Assembly: GCA_038248985.1 (NCBI GenBank)
Contig: JBBRWV010000058.1
Coordinates: 1-22,040 of the forward strand
Direction: 5' to 3'
DNA: 22,040 bases
Origin: JBBRWV01 sp038248985
GTDB taxonomy: Bacteria; Planctomycetota; Phycisphaerae; WQYP01
Position numbers and translations under genes: made by a program. Numbering within the stretch: the first letter of the stretch is position 1; every line of letters begins with the position of its first letter. Shown piece after piece: positions 14,337-21,403 of the stretch. The notes below the pieces were generated by a model. The model had not been told where the DNA came from and ran no database searches. It saw only the letters and a program-made list of their open reading frames with translations.

Positions 14337-15407
14337 CTAAATTTGATAATCGCCGGAGAAGACGCGGAGTTGTTTGGGCAAGGCGTAGACTTGCTGATTG
14401 CGTTCGAGATGGAGGCTGGCGGCGCGCTCCCGGGAGAGTTCGACGACGAGGAGCTGGCCGGTCGCGATGACTTCGAGTTCGACCTTGACCTGGGCACCGG
14501 CGCGGTGGATCCACGAGACGCGGGCCAGGGTGCCTGTGCCGTTGGATTCGGTCGGTGGGGGGGTGGTGGAGATGTCGATTTCATGCGGGCGGACGAAGGC
14601 GGAGATGTTTCCCTCAGCCGTCGAATCATTGGTCGAGCGGATGGACGAGCCATCGCTGAGCAGGGCCGTGCCGTCGGTCATGCGGCCGTGGAAAATGTTG
14701 ACGTGGCCGAGGAACGAGAGGACGAACGGGTTGGCGGGTTTGTTGTAGACGTTGTCGGGAGTGTCGTGTTGCTCGACGCGACCCTGGTTGAAGATGACGA
14801 CTTCGTCGGCGACTTCGAGGGCCTCCTCTTGATCGTGCGTGACGAAGAGCGAGGTGACGTGGATGTCGTCATGGAGTTTGCGGAGCCAGCGGCGCAGCTC
14901 TTTGCGAACCTTGGCATCGAGCGCGCCGAAGGGTTCATCGAGGAGCAGAACTTTCGGTTCTGCGGCCAGGGCGCGGGCGAGCGCGATGCGTTGGCGCTGG
15001 CCGCCGGAGAGTTGCGAAGGGTAGCGTTTGCCGAGGTTTTCAAGCTGGACGAGTTTAAGGAGTTCGTTGACGCGGGATTCGATGTGGGCCTTTTCGCGCT
15101 TGCGGACGCGGAGGGGAAACGCGATGTTTTCGAAGATGGTCATGTGGCGGAAGAGGGCGTAGTGCTGGAAAACGAAGCCGACGTTGCGATGGCGTGCCGA
15201 GCGTTGCGTGGCGTCCTCTTCATCGAAGAGCACCTGACCGGAGTCGGCGAATTCCAGGCCGGCGATGATGCGGAGGAGGGTGGTTTTGCCAGAGCCCGAG
15301 GGGCCAAGCAGGGCGACGAGCTTGCCCGACGGCGCCTCGACGGTGACGTTGTCGAGGGCGGTGAACTTGCCGAAGGTTTTGGTGATGTTTTGGGCGAGGA
15401 TGGACAT
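14337..15407 (-). CDS. cysA: Sulfate/thiosulfate ABC transporter ATP-binding protein CysA
   Basis: ATPase that energises sulfate/thiosulfate import (356 aa). ATG at 15407-15405 with GGAG five bases upstream gives the standard MSI..NITKTFG start; the frame runs 42 codons further without homology. Walker A GPSGSGKTT (35-43), Q-loop Q81 in FVFQHYALF, signature LSGGQRQR (133-140), Walker B VLLLDEPFGALD (153-164), H-loop H191 in FVTHDQEEA. The C-terminal third (from about 240) is the TOBE-type regulatory domain, including FVRPHEIDIS. The N-terminal block and RHRNVGFVFQHYALFRHMTIFENIAFPLRV, in two stretches, resemble CysA more than MalK or PotA. No CysT, CysW or sulfate-binding protein gene is in the window, so the ATPase is unlinked from its permease. 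Confidence 0.85.
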   Translation of the reverse strand: MSILAQNITKTFGKFTALDNVTVEAPSGKLVALLGPSGSGKTTLLRIIAGLEFADSGQVLFDEEDATQRSARHRNVGFVFQHYALFRHMTIFENIAFPLRVRKREKAHIESRVNELLKLVQLENLGKRYPSQLSGGQRQRIALARALAAEPKVLLLDEPFGALDAKVRKELRRWLRKLHDDIHVTSLFVTHDQEEALEVADEVVIFNQGRVEQHDTPDNVYNKPANPFVLSFLGHVNIFHGRMTDGTALLSDGSSIRSTNDSTAEGNISAFVRPHEIDISTTPPPTESNGTGTLARVSWIHRAGAQVKVELEVIATGQLLVVELSRERAASLHLERNQQVYALPKQLRVFSGDYQI

Positions 15408-15530
15408 GAAGTCTCCGAATGGGAAGGGGGATTTTAACCTCAGTAGCGCAAAAGCACGAAAGGACGACGGTGCGGAGTTAGTGGGCCAGTCGAGCGGCAA
15501 CTGGGAGTTTTTGCGGGCCGCTATTAATGC

Positions 15531-15720
15531 CATCTAAAATTATAGGAATTAGCAATGATCGCTTAATATTTGTAGGCCCTCGAAGAACAAATACCGAAAT
15601 ATATTGATAAAATTGACATTGATTCTCGTATCTGAGCTCAAATTGATTTCCCACTAAATAAGTATGTTATTGTAATGACTGGTCACCCCGTGTCAATCGT
15701 CAATTGTCCCGCTAATTGCC
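15531..15720. other. AT-rich island at the GC-skew switch
   Basis: About 190 bases, visibly far richer in A+T than either flank, with no convincing gene. It lies upstream of cysA and downstream of the thrS/small-ORF unit. AATTGAC at 15611-15617 has an exact inverted copy at 15699-15705. The + strand is G-rich before this island and C-rich after it, irrespective of gene direction. A canonical XerCD dif site was not recognised. It could hold the cysA promoter, be a remnant of inserted DNA, or mark the replication terminus area. Confidence 0.55.
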
Positions 15721-15733
15721 CTGTTGCCTAAAC

Positions 15734-16024
15734 TTACCATCTGCGGCTTCCGCGAGGGCAGGGGGACAGTGCCTCATGCGGGGGAGACGTTTGCTGCGTC
15801 GAATCCCCCGTCACAAGCACCTCTGAATGCGTTGCGTCGGCGAGGGCCTTGGCGAGTTCACCAATCTGTGTGACACCTGCTTTGCCGCCTCGCGCTGTGA
15901 CTGAAATCACCTCCCGCGCTCCACCAGTGAGGGGTGCATCAAGTGTGAGTTCGATGACGTGGCAATGAATCTCCGGCCAAAGGGCTCGGGGAGTTTCAAA
16001 TGCCAGGTCATACGGCACCTTCAT
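15734..16024 (-). CDS. Hypothetical small protein downstream of thrS
   Basis: I do not recognise this 96-residue frame. It begins MKVPYDLAFETPRALWPEIH and is soluble-looking, with a middle part (VISVTARGGKAGVTQIGELAKAL) that reads like a normal protein. Its Ser/Pro/Arg-rich end may be outside any domain. It starts 28 bases after the thrS stop on the same strand, so it could be co-transcribed. No Shine-Dalgarno is seen before the ATG at 16024, and an upstream in-frame start at 16072 would overlap the thrS end. It might be a truncated remnant of a larger gene, since the AT-rich island follows directly. Confidence 0.35.
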   Translation of the reverse strand: MKVPYDLAFETPRALWPEIHCHVIELTLDAPLTGGAREVISVTARGGKAGVTQIGELAKALADATHSEVLVTGDSTQQTSPPHEALSPCPRGSRRW

Positions 16025-16052
16025 TATGGAAACCGGCGGTGAGCACCAATCC

Positions 16053-18035
16053 CTACTCCTTGGGCAACGCACGCGTGCGGATTTCCTCCCGGAGGTTGGC
16101 GATGAAGGTGTCTACCGGAATGGCGCCAAGATCCTTGTCTTTACGCGTCCGGACGGCTACCGCGTTGTTTTCCTGCTCCTTGGCGCCAATGACCAGCATG
16201 TACGGAATCTTTTGCTCGCGTGCTTTCCGAATCTTGCCGCCGATCTTGTCGCCGCTCAGGTTGATCTCCGCGCGGATATTCGCGGCCTTCAGCTTCGCCA
16301 GCACACTCTTGGCGTACTCTTCAAATTTCTCGGAAATCGTGAGCACCGCCACCTGCATGGGCGAAAGCCAGGCGGGGAACGCGCCGGCAAAGTGTTCGAT
16401 CAGGATGCCCGTGAAGCGCTCCATCGACCCGAACGGCGCGCGGTGGATCATGATCGGCTGGTGGCGGGCGTTGTCGGCGCCGATGTATTCAAGCTTGAAT
16501 CGTTCCGGCAAGTTATAGTCCAACTGCACCGTGCCAAGCTGCCATTTTCGGCCAATCACATCCTTCACCATAAAATCCAACTTGGGGCCGTAAAAAGCGG
16601 CCTCGCCAATGCCTTCTTCAGCCTTGATGCCCACTTCCTTGACGACTTTGCGCAGGGTGTCTTCCGCCCGGTCCCAATTGGCTGGATCGCCCACATACTT
16701 GTCCGATTTGGGATCGCGCAGCGAAATGCGGCACTCGTAATCCTTGAATCCGAGAGTTTCAAAAATGTACATAACCATTTCCACGGTGGTCCGAAATTCA
16801 TGTTCGACTTGCTCAGGAGTACAGAATAGATGCGCATCATCCTGCGTAAAGCCGCGGACGCGCGTCATGCCGTTAAGTTCCCCCGATTGTTCAAAGCGGT
16901 AAACCGTGCCAAACTCCGCCATACGCACGGGTAAATCGCGATAGCTGCGCGGCTCGGCGGCATAAATCTGAATGTGATGCGGGCAATTCATCGGCTTGAG
17001 GAGATACTCCGATTCGTCTTCGCTATCCCGCTCTTTCATCTTGATCGTCGGAAACTGCGATTCCTGATAGAAGGGGTAATGACCGGAAATCTTATAGAGA
17101 TCCACCTTGCCGATATGCGGCGTATAGACCGGAACGTATTCGCGTTTTGCCAATTCTTCCCGCATGAAACCTTCGAGTTCCTGCCGCAGGATCGCCCCGT
17201 TGGGCATCCACAAGATGAGGCCGGAACCGACGAGCGGCGAAATCGTAAACAGACCCAGCGCCTTGCCGATGACGCGGTGATCGCGTTTCTTGGCTTCTTC
17301 CAGCGCGTTGATATGTGCATCCAGTTCCTTCTGGGTGCTGAACGCAATCCCGTAGACGCGCTGCAACTGCTGCTGGGTTTCATCGCCGTGCCAGTAAGCC
17401 CCCGCAACCGACATCACCTTGATCGCCCCGATCTTGGCCGTGCTGGGCACGTGCGGCCCGCGACAAAGGTCTTCCCAATTCTTGTGCGGCGCACCCGTTG
17501 CATAGAAACTGAGGACGGCGTTGGTATCGGCCTCCAGCGCCCGCTGCGCGTTGTCCAACTTGTAAGGATTGGCTTCCTTCTCCAACTTGGCCAACGCCTC
17601 AGACTTGCTCAGTTCGTAGCGTGTGAACGCCCGATCCTCCGCAATAATCTTCTTGATTTCCTCTTCAATCTTCACAAAGTCTTCCGCAGTCAGTTTGTGA
17701 TCCAGCTCCATGTCGTAATAGAAGCCGGTATCCACCGGCGGACCATACGCGAGCTTCGTCTGCGGAAATATCCGCACAATCGCTTCGGCCATCACATGCG
17801 CGGCCGAATGGCGCAGAAGATAGAGCGCATTGGCGTCCTCTGGTTTCGGTGTGACAATGGCCAGCGAAGCATCGGCGGTAATCGGCGCCGCGAGATCGCG
17901 CAACTCACCGTTGACGAGCACGCCCAACGCATCTTTGGCCAAACGCGGCCCAATTGACTCGGCGACCTGGCGGCCGGAAATCTGCGGGGCATCAAATTCT
18001 TTAATAGCGCCATTGGGGAGGGTGATCTTGATCAT
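16053..18035 (-). CDS. thrS: Threonyl-tRNA synthetase
   Basis: Class II synthetase charging tRNA-Thr (660 aa, normal full length). Residues 1-62 are the TGS domain. The editing domain that removes Ser from tRNA-Thr follows, with H76 and H80 (HSAAH) and C191/H195 (CRGPH). The catalytic core carries motif 2, YRFEQSGELNGMTRVRGF, and motif 3 in GSMERFTGILIEHF. Zinc ligands are C351 (MNCPHH), H402 (DDAHLF) and H531 (MIHRAPFGSMERF), matching E. coli C334/H385/H511. The anticodon-binding domain is C-terminal from about 545. ATG at 18035; AGAGAAAC lies just upstream. A 178-base leader precedes it with a Thr-codon-rich leader peptide and an intrinsic terminator (separate entries), suggesting control by threonyl-tRNA supply. 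A small unknown ORF lies 28 bases downstream. Confidence 0.97.
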   Translation of the reverse strand: MIKITLPNGAIKEFDAPQISGRQVAESIGPRLAKDALGVLVNGELRDLAAPITADASLAIVTPKPEDANALYLLRHSAAHVMAEAIVRIFPQTKLAYGPPVDTGFYYDMELDHKLTAEDFVKIEEEIKKIIAEDRAFTRYELSKSEALAKLEKEANPYKLDNAQRALEADTNAVLSFYATGAPHKNWEDLCRGPHVPSTAKIGAIKVMSVAGAYWHGDETQQQLQRVYGIAFSTQKELDAHINALEEAKKRDHRVIGKALGLFTISPLVGSGLILWMPNGAILRQELEGFMREELAKREYVPVYTPHIGKVDLYKISGHYPFYQESQFPTIKMKERDSEDESEYLLKPMNCPHHIQIYAAEPRSYRDLPVRMAEFGTVYRFEQSGELNGMTRVRGFTQDDAHLFCTPEQVEHEFRTTVEMVMYIFETLGFKDYECRISLRDPKSDKYVGDPANWDRAEDTLRKVVKEVGIKAEEGIGEAAFYGPKLDFMVKDVIGRKWQLGTVQLDYNLPERFKLEYIGADNARHQPIMIHRAPFGSMERFTGILIEHFAGAFPAWLSPMQVAVLTISEKFEEYAKSVLAKLKAANIRAEINLSGDKIGGKIRKAREQKIPYMLVIGAKEQENNAVAVRTRKDKDLGAIPVDTFIANLREEIRTRALPKE

Positions 18036-18100
18036 CTGTTTCTCTTTTCATTTTCTAAAACAAAAGGTGATTAAAATTATCGGGTGAAAATCAGGCATCC

Positions 18101-18134
18101 AACAAAAACGGCCCAACCGAGTACCGGCGGGCCG
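18101..18134 (-). terminator. Intrinsic terminator in the thrS leader (attenuator)
   Basis: Read on minus: CGGCCC (18134-18129), one G, CCG, GTACT, CGG, TT, GGGCCG (18114-18109), then TTTTTGTT (18108-18101). The outer stem is a perfect 6 bp of GC, the inner stem 3 bp, followed by five T. It ends 66 bases before the thrS ATG, where a constitutive terminator would make no sense, so it is read as an attenuator. CCGGCG at 18163-18158 can pair with CGCCGG at 18129-18124 as an antiterminator. Confidence 0.75.
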
Positions 18135-18167
18135 CTGACGTGTTGGAGGTCGCGATTCGCCGGGTGC

Positions 18168-18194
18168 TCAGATGGGCCGCGTAGTGGTTCGCAT
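18168..18194 (-). CDS. thrS leader peptide, M-R-T-T-T-R-P-I
   Basis: Eight codons and a TGA: ATG CGA ACC ACT ACG, then CGG CCC ATC. Three adjacent Thr codons, each a different codon, stand in a mini-ORF upstream of threonyl-tRNA synthetase. AAGGA (TCCTT on plus at 18204-18208) lies nine bases before the ATG. The stop is 33 bases before the leader terminator stem. A ribosome stalled at the Thr codons when Thr-tRNA is scarce would leave the sequence after the stop free to form the antiterminator. The CGGCCC inside the peptide is an exact copy of the terminator's 5' arm. Ribosome-mediated attenuation is inference; the arrangement is seen directly. Confidence 0.7.
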   Translation of the reverse strand: MRTTTRPI

Positions 18195-18219
18195 GGAAGG
18201 AATTCCTTTCAAGGAGATT

Positions 18220-18249
18220 ATCGTATCGAAGGGCGTCAAACGTTGTCAA
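18220..18249 (-). promoter_or_regulatory. Candidate thrS promoter
   Basis: On minus: perfect TTGACA (TGTCAA at 18244-18249 on plus), an 18-base spacer, and TACGAT (ATCGTA at 18220-18225; 4/6). The start would be near 18213, just ahead of the leader-peptide ribosome site at 18208-18204, which is tight. It lies between the reductase stop (18293) and the leader peptide, so thrS is probably transcribed on its own. Confidence 0.5.
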
Positions 18250-18292
18250 TTCTTCAGCGCCGTCGATGGCCCGCAAAAAACACTTCGCCGCT

Positions 18293-19327
18293 TTATCCCT
18301 TCAGCACCGTTTCGATTTCCGTGAGCTCCGCATCGCTGAAGGTCGGATTGTTGAGCGCCGCAACGTTCTCAATGATCTGCTGCGGCTTGCTGGCACCGAT
18401 AAGCGCACTGGTAACCGCTGGAAAACGCAGCGTCCAGACCAGCGCCATCTGCGCCAGCGACTGGCTTCGTCTGGCCGCAATATCCTGCAGCTTGCGGATC
18501 TTGGTCAGTGTTTCTTCTTTAATATGCTCCGGCCGCAGGAACCCACCCTTGGAGCTCGCCCGCGAATCCTTCGGAATACCGCCGAGATACTTGTTCGTGA
18601 GCTGCCCCTGTGCCAGCGGGCAAAATGCGATGACCCCCACGCCCAGCCGTTCCGTCACCGGCAATAGGTCGCCTTCAACGCCCCGGTTCAACATCGAGTA
18701 ACTCGGCTGATGAATAATCGGCGCAGCAATCCGGCGGCTCTGGCAAACCGCAATCGCGTCGGCCGTCAGGGCCCCGCTGTAGTTGCTGATCCCGGCGTAA
18801 AGCGCCTTGCCCGATTTCACCGCCTGGTCGAGTGCGCCCAGCGTTTCTTCCAGCGGCGTGTGGGGGTCCGGCCGATGATGGTAAAAAATATCCACGTAGT
18901 CGAGTTTCAACCGCTTGAGCGACGCATCCAAGCTGCTCAAGAGATATTTTCGCGACCCCCATTCTCCGTAAGGCCCCGCGTGCATGTAGTAGCCAGCTTT
19001 GGTGGAGATGATGAGTTCATCACGGTAGCCGGAGAAGTCGCTTTTCAGAATGCGGCCGACGCGTTCCTCGGCCGAGCCCGGTGGGGGGCCATAGTTGTTT
19101 GCCAGGTCGAAATGCGTAATGCCGTTATCGAAGGCGGTGAACAGCATTTGGCGGCAATTTTTATGAAAGCTCGGATCAAAAACATGGTGCCCCGCATCCG
19201 TGCCCGCGCCGCCAAAATTGTGCCAGCACCCCAGGCTAATCGCCGGCAACATCAACCCGGATCGGCCGCACCGTCGGAACCACCCCTTCGGGTTTTCATA
19301 CCGTTTGGCGTTGGCTTTGTAAGGCAT
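18293..19327 (-). CDS. gpr: Aldo/keto reductase, L-glyceraldehyde 3-phosphate reductase type (YghZ/Gpr)
   Basis: NADPH-dependent AKR14-type enzyme (344 aa), known in E. coli to reduce L-glyceraldehyde 3-phosphate and related toxic aldehydes. The N-terminus (Y-x-AN-x-x-RY, then RRCGRSGLMLPAISLGCWHNFG) follows E. coli YghZ closely. So do THFDLANNYGPPPGSAEE, YRDELIISTKAGY, GSRKYLLSSLDASLKRL, IHQPSYSMLNR and SALIGASKPQQIIENV. The catalytic tetrad is complete: D74, Y79, K110, H151. A short extra loop (about 41-56) follows the first strand. It may instead serve a voltage-channel-beta-like or general aldehyde reductase role; substrate is inferred from similarity only. ATG at 19327-19325 has only a weak ribosome site. 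Single gene on minus, divergent from the lipoprotein gene across about 290 bases. Confidence 0.88.
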   Translation of the reverse strand: MPYKANAKRYENPKGWFRRCGRSGLMLPAISLGCWHNFGGAGTDAGHHVFDPSFHKNCRQMLFTAFDNGITHFDLANNYGPPPGSAEERVGRILKSDFSGYRDELIISTKAGYYMHAGPYGEWGSRKYLLSSLDASLKRLKLDYVDIFYHHRPDPHTPLEETLGALDQAVKSGKALYAGISNYSGALTADAIAVCQSRRIAAPIIHQPSYSMLNRGVEGDLLPVTERLGVGVIAFCPLAQGQLTNKYLGGIPKDSRASSKGGFLRPEHIKEETLTKIRKLQDIAARRSQSLAQMALVWTLRFPAVTSALIGASKPQQIIENVAALNNPTFSDAELTEIETVLKG

Positions 19328-19473
19328 ATTATTTCCATCCTTTGCATATTGTCGTTCTCGCGTATAGAGAATCTAAGGGCAGACGGCCGGTTGCTCAACC
19401 CTGCGCCCAATCCAACCTCTCAAATTTCAGCCTCGCGCAATCAGAAAGCCCGCCGTCCCGGCCTGTTTTCCCA

Positions 19474-19502
19474 TTGACGCATTCGCACCGAAGTGGTACA
19501 TA
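19474..19502 (+). promoter_or_regulatory. Candidate promoter of the coiled-coil lipoprotein gene
   Basis: TTGACG at 19474-19479 (5/6), 17 bases, then TACATA at 19497-19502 (3/6, weak). It would give a leader of about 110 bases. The divergent spacer 19328-19621 contains nothing else I can support. Confidence 0.35.
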
Positions 19503-19621
19503 CACATAAGCGGTTAGGAAGAACGCACCACCCCTGCAATTCTGACGCCAGTCGCGTCCCTCCCACCGCTTGTAGATGGCATTTTCCCCCTCGCCTTCAC
19601 CGGTGCAAAGGAGTGGCTGTG

Positions 19622-21289
19622 GTGACCCGCATTCTTTCCCTCATGATGTCCTCCCGTCACGTTCGTTCGCTCTTGCTCGCGGCGGTGGTGGCCACACTGC
19701 CCGTTTTCTCCGCGTGCGAACGCTCCAATTCCGAAAAAGCCAACGAAAATGCCGCTCAGGCCGCCCATGAAGCTGCCCGCCTGACCCTGTCCGCCGGCGA
19801 ATTGCGGGCCACCGCCGATCTCATGAAACGCGACTTCTCCGCGCCCGGTTCGTACGAGGCCGCGAAGGCGGAAGTCGAAAAGAAAATTGGAGGCGACGTC
19901 GGCAATGCCAACGGGGCCTGGAAAGAATTTCTGGAACAACGCACCGTCGCCGCGGATTTGAAAATCGCCCTCGATGGCTTGGGCGCCGCGCTGAAGTCCA
20001 CGGACTTCGACGATCCCGCATTTCTCCAGTTGGTGCAGGCCCAAATTGGCGCCACCAGCGCCGCGGCCGCGGCCAACCAATTGAATTCACTCTCCACCCA
20101 TCTGCTCAACCTGACCGAACGCGCCGCCACGATTGAATCACTTGCCCAACGCGTCAACACGTTCGGCATCTATGCCGACACCAGCGCCAAAAAGCCGGGA
20201 ATGGCTGCTCTGACCGATGAACTGAACGCGAAGAAAACTAAATTGGATGCCGCCACCGCAGACGCCGCCGCGAAATCATCCGGGGTCACAAGCCTGGAAG
20301 CGGATATCGCCGCCAAACAAGCCAAGGCCAATGAAATCTACGAAAAATCCGATGCGGATATCGCCCATGCTGAGAACCTGAAGGGGACCGCCGCGATTGC
20401 CGCGTCCAAAATCGCTGGCGAAGCGCGCAAGGAAGCCGATTTACTTACGGAACAGGTCGTCAACCTGCTTCCGCAGTTGGCCGCCGCAAAAAATGATCTG
20501 CAAATATCTCAGACGCAACTTCAGGAAATAAAATTTCAGGTCGAAGGTCTGATCAAGGCCGCGGATGACGCCGCAGTGAATACCAAGGCTACCGACGCAT
20601 ACACCACGGCCCAGCGCACCGAAGCCAGGAAACTCGTCGATGGCTCCACCGGACTGGCCGCCCAGGTCAAAACACTTAGCGAACTCGTGACGACCATTGA
20701 GACGGAAGTGGCCGTCGCCGGCAAATCGGCCGAAAACTCCGAGAAGGGCTATCGTGATGCCCTCGCGAAACTGCAGGCCTATCAGAGCCAGGTGGTCGCG
20801 AAATTCGCCGATTCCAAAACTGGAGCGGATGCTGACCCGCTCCTGAAACTCGCCCAGGACAAGGCTCCGGTTCAATTGATGCAGTTGCAGCAGGCCGAAG
20901 CCCGCCAACAAATGGGCCGCGTGCATGTGGCCGCGTGGGCCGCCTCCTCCCTTCAGAAAACCGCCCTCGACGCCGCCGCCGTGGCACACAAGAATGCCGG
21001 ATTGTCACTCTCCGTCCCCTCTGACCTCGCCGACACAGCCAAGGCGGAATCGCTCGCGGCAATCAAGGAATTCGATGCCGCTCTGGATCTGGTAAAAACC
21101 GCCACCGCCGGTGCCAAGGATACTTCGTCCGTCAAATGGCTGGGCGAAACCCTCCGGGCCGTTTCCTATCACGGTAAATACGTCGTCTCCGGCGATAGTG
21201 CCGACAAAGCTTCGGCCAGCGCCTCGGCCAAGGAAGCCATGCGTTTGAATCCCCGATTGCAGTTGACCTATCTGGTCTCGGCCAACTGA
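19622..21289 (+). CDS. Large Ala-rich coiled-coil lipoprotein of unknown function
   Basis: Not recognised as a known family. The 555-residue protein starts at GTG 19622 (or 19619), with AAAGGAG at 19607-19613 upstream. The signal peptide has basic residues then LLLAAVVATLPVFSAC, giving a probable lipidated C32; Phe at -3 is unusual for a lipobox. The mature part has no further membrane segment and no Cys. It is dominated by Ala, Lys, Asp and Glu in long helical stretches, strongest around residues 195-420 (for example SLEADIAAKQAKANEIYEKS), suggesting long coiled coils. The end (QLTYLVSAN) is more globular. It may be a periplasmic structural or tethering protein (inference). Monocistronic, with a strong bidirectional terminator. 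The gene is C-rich on its coding strand, as expected if it lies on the lagging strand of its replichore. Confidence 0.7.
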   Translation: MTRILSLMMSSRHVRSLLLAAVVATLPVFSACERSNSEKANENAAQAAHEAARLTLSAGELRATADLMKRDFSAPGSYEAAKAEVEKKIGGDVGNANGAWKEFLEQRTVAADLKIALDGLGAALKSTDFDDPAFLQLVQAQIGATSAAAAANQLNSLSTHLLNLTERAATIESLAQRVNTFGIYADTSAKKPGMAALTDELNAKKTKLDAATADAAAKSSGVTSLEADIAAKQAKANEIYEKSDADIAHAENLKGTAAIAASKIAGEARKEADLLTEQVVNLLPQLAAAKNDLQISQTQLQEIKFQVEGLIKAADDAAVNTKATDAYTTAQRTEARKLVDGSTGLAAQVKTLSELVTTIETEVAVAGKSAENSEKGYRDALAKLQAYQSQVVAKFADSKTGADADPLLKLAQDKAPVQLMQLQQAEARQQMGRVHVAAWAASSLQKTALDAAAVAHKNAGLSLSVPSDLADTAKAESLAAIKEFDAALDLVKTATAGAKDTSSVKWLGETLRAVSYHGKYVVSGDSADKASASASAKEAMRLNPRLQLTYLVSAN

Positions 21290-21340
21290 GACCGATCCTC
21301 GGTTGGGCACCTCGGGTCGAGCACCTCACGCGTTCATACC

Positions 21341-21381
21341 AAAAAACCGGTCCCGAATACTCTCGGGACCGGCTTTTTTTT
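21341..21381. terminator. Bidirectional intrinsic terminator between lipoprotein and mrp genes
   Basis: CCGGTCCCGA (21347-21356) pairs perfectly over 10 bp with TCGGGACCGG (21363-21372), loop ATACTC. AAAAAA at 21341-21346 precedes it and TTTTTTTT at 21374-21381 follows, so it has a U tract on both strands. It lies between convergent stops at 21289 and 21404. Confidence 0.92.
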
Positions 21382-21403
21382 AAGCAGTCTTTTCTGCCCT
21401 GAA

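Noticed and set aside
14331..15437. 368-codon open frame on + opposite cysA
   Set aside because: Antisense shadow; cysA on minus has every ABC ATPase motif.
15540..15710. XerCD dif site in the AT-rich island
   Set aside because: The best pieces (ATAA-GTATG-TTAT around 15656-15670) have a 5-base centre and poor outer arms; no acceptable 11-6-11 match.
15678..15729. Tiny ORF on + starting ATGACTGGTCACC
   Set aside because: No ribosome site, no neighbours that would give it meaning, and it lies in low-complexity AT-rich DNA.
18035..18213. T-box riboswitch in the thrS leader
   Set aside because: No recognisable T-box sequence (AGGGTGGNACCGCG type) or specifier stem was found; the Thr-rich mini-ORF explains the terminator better.
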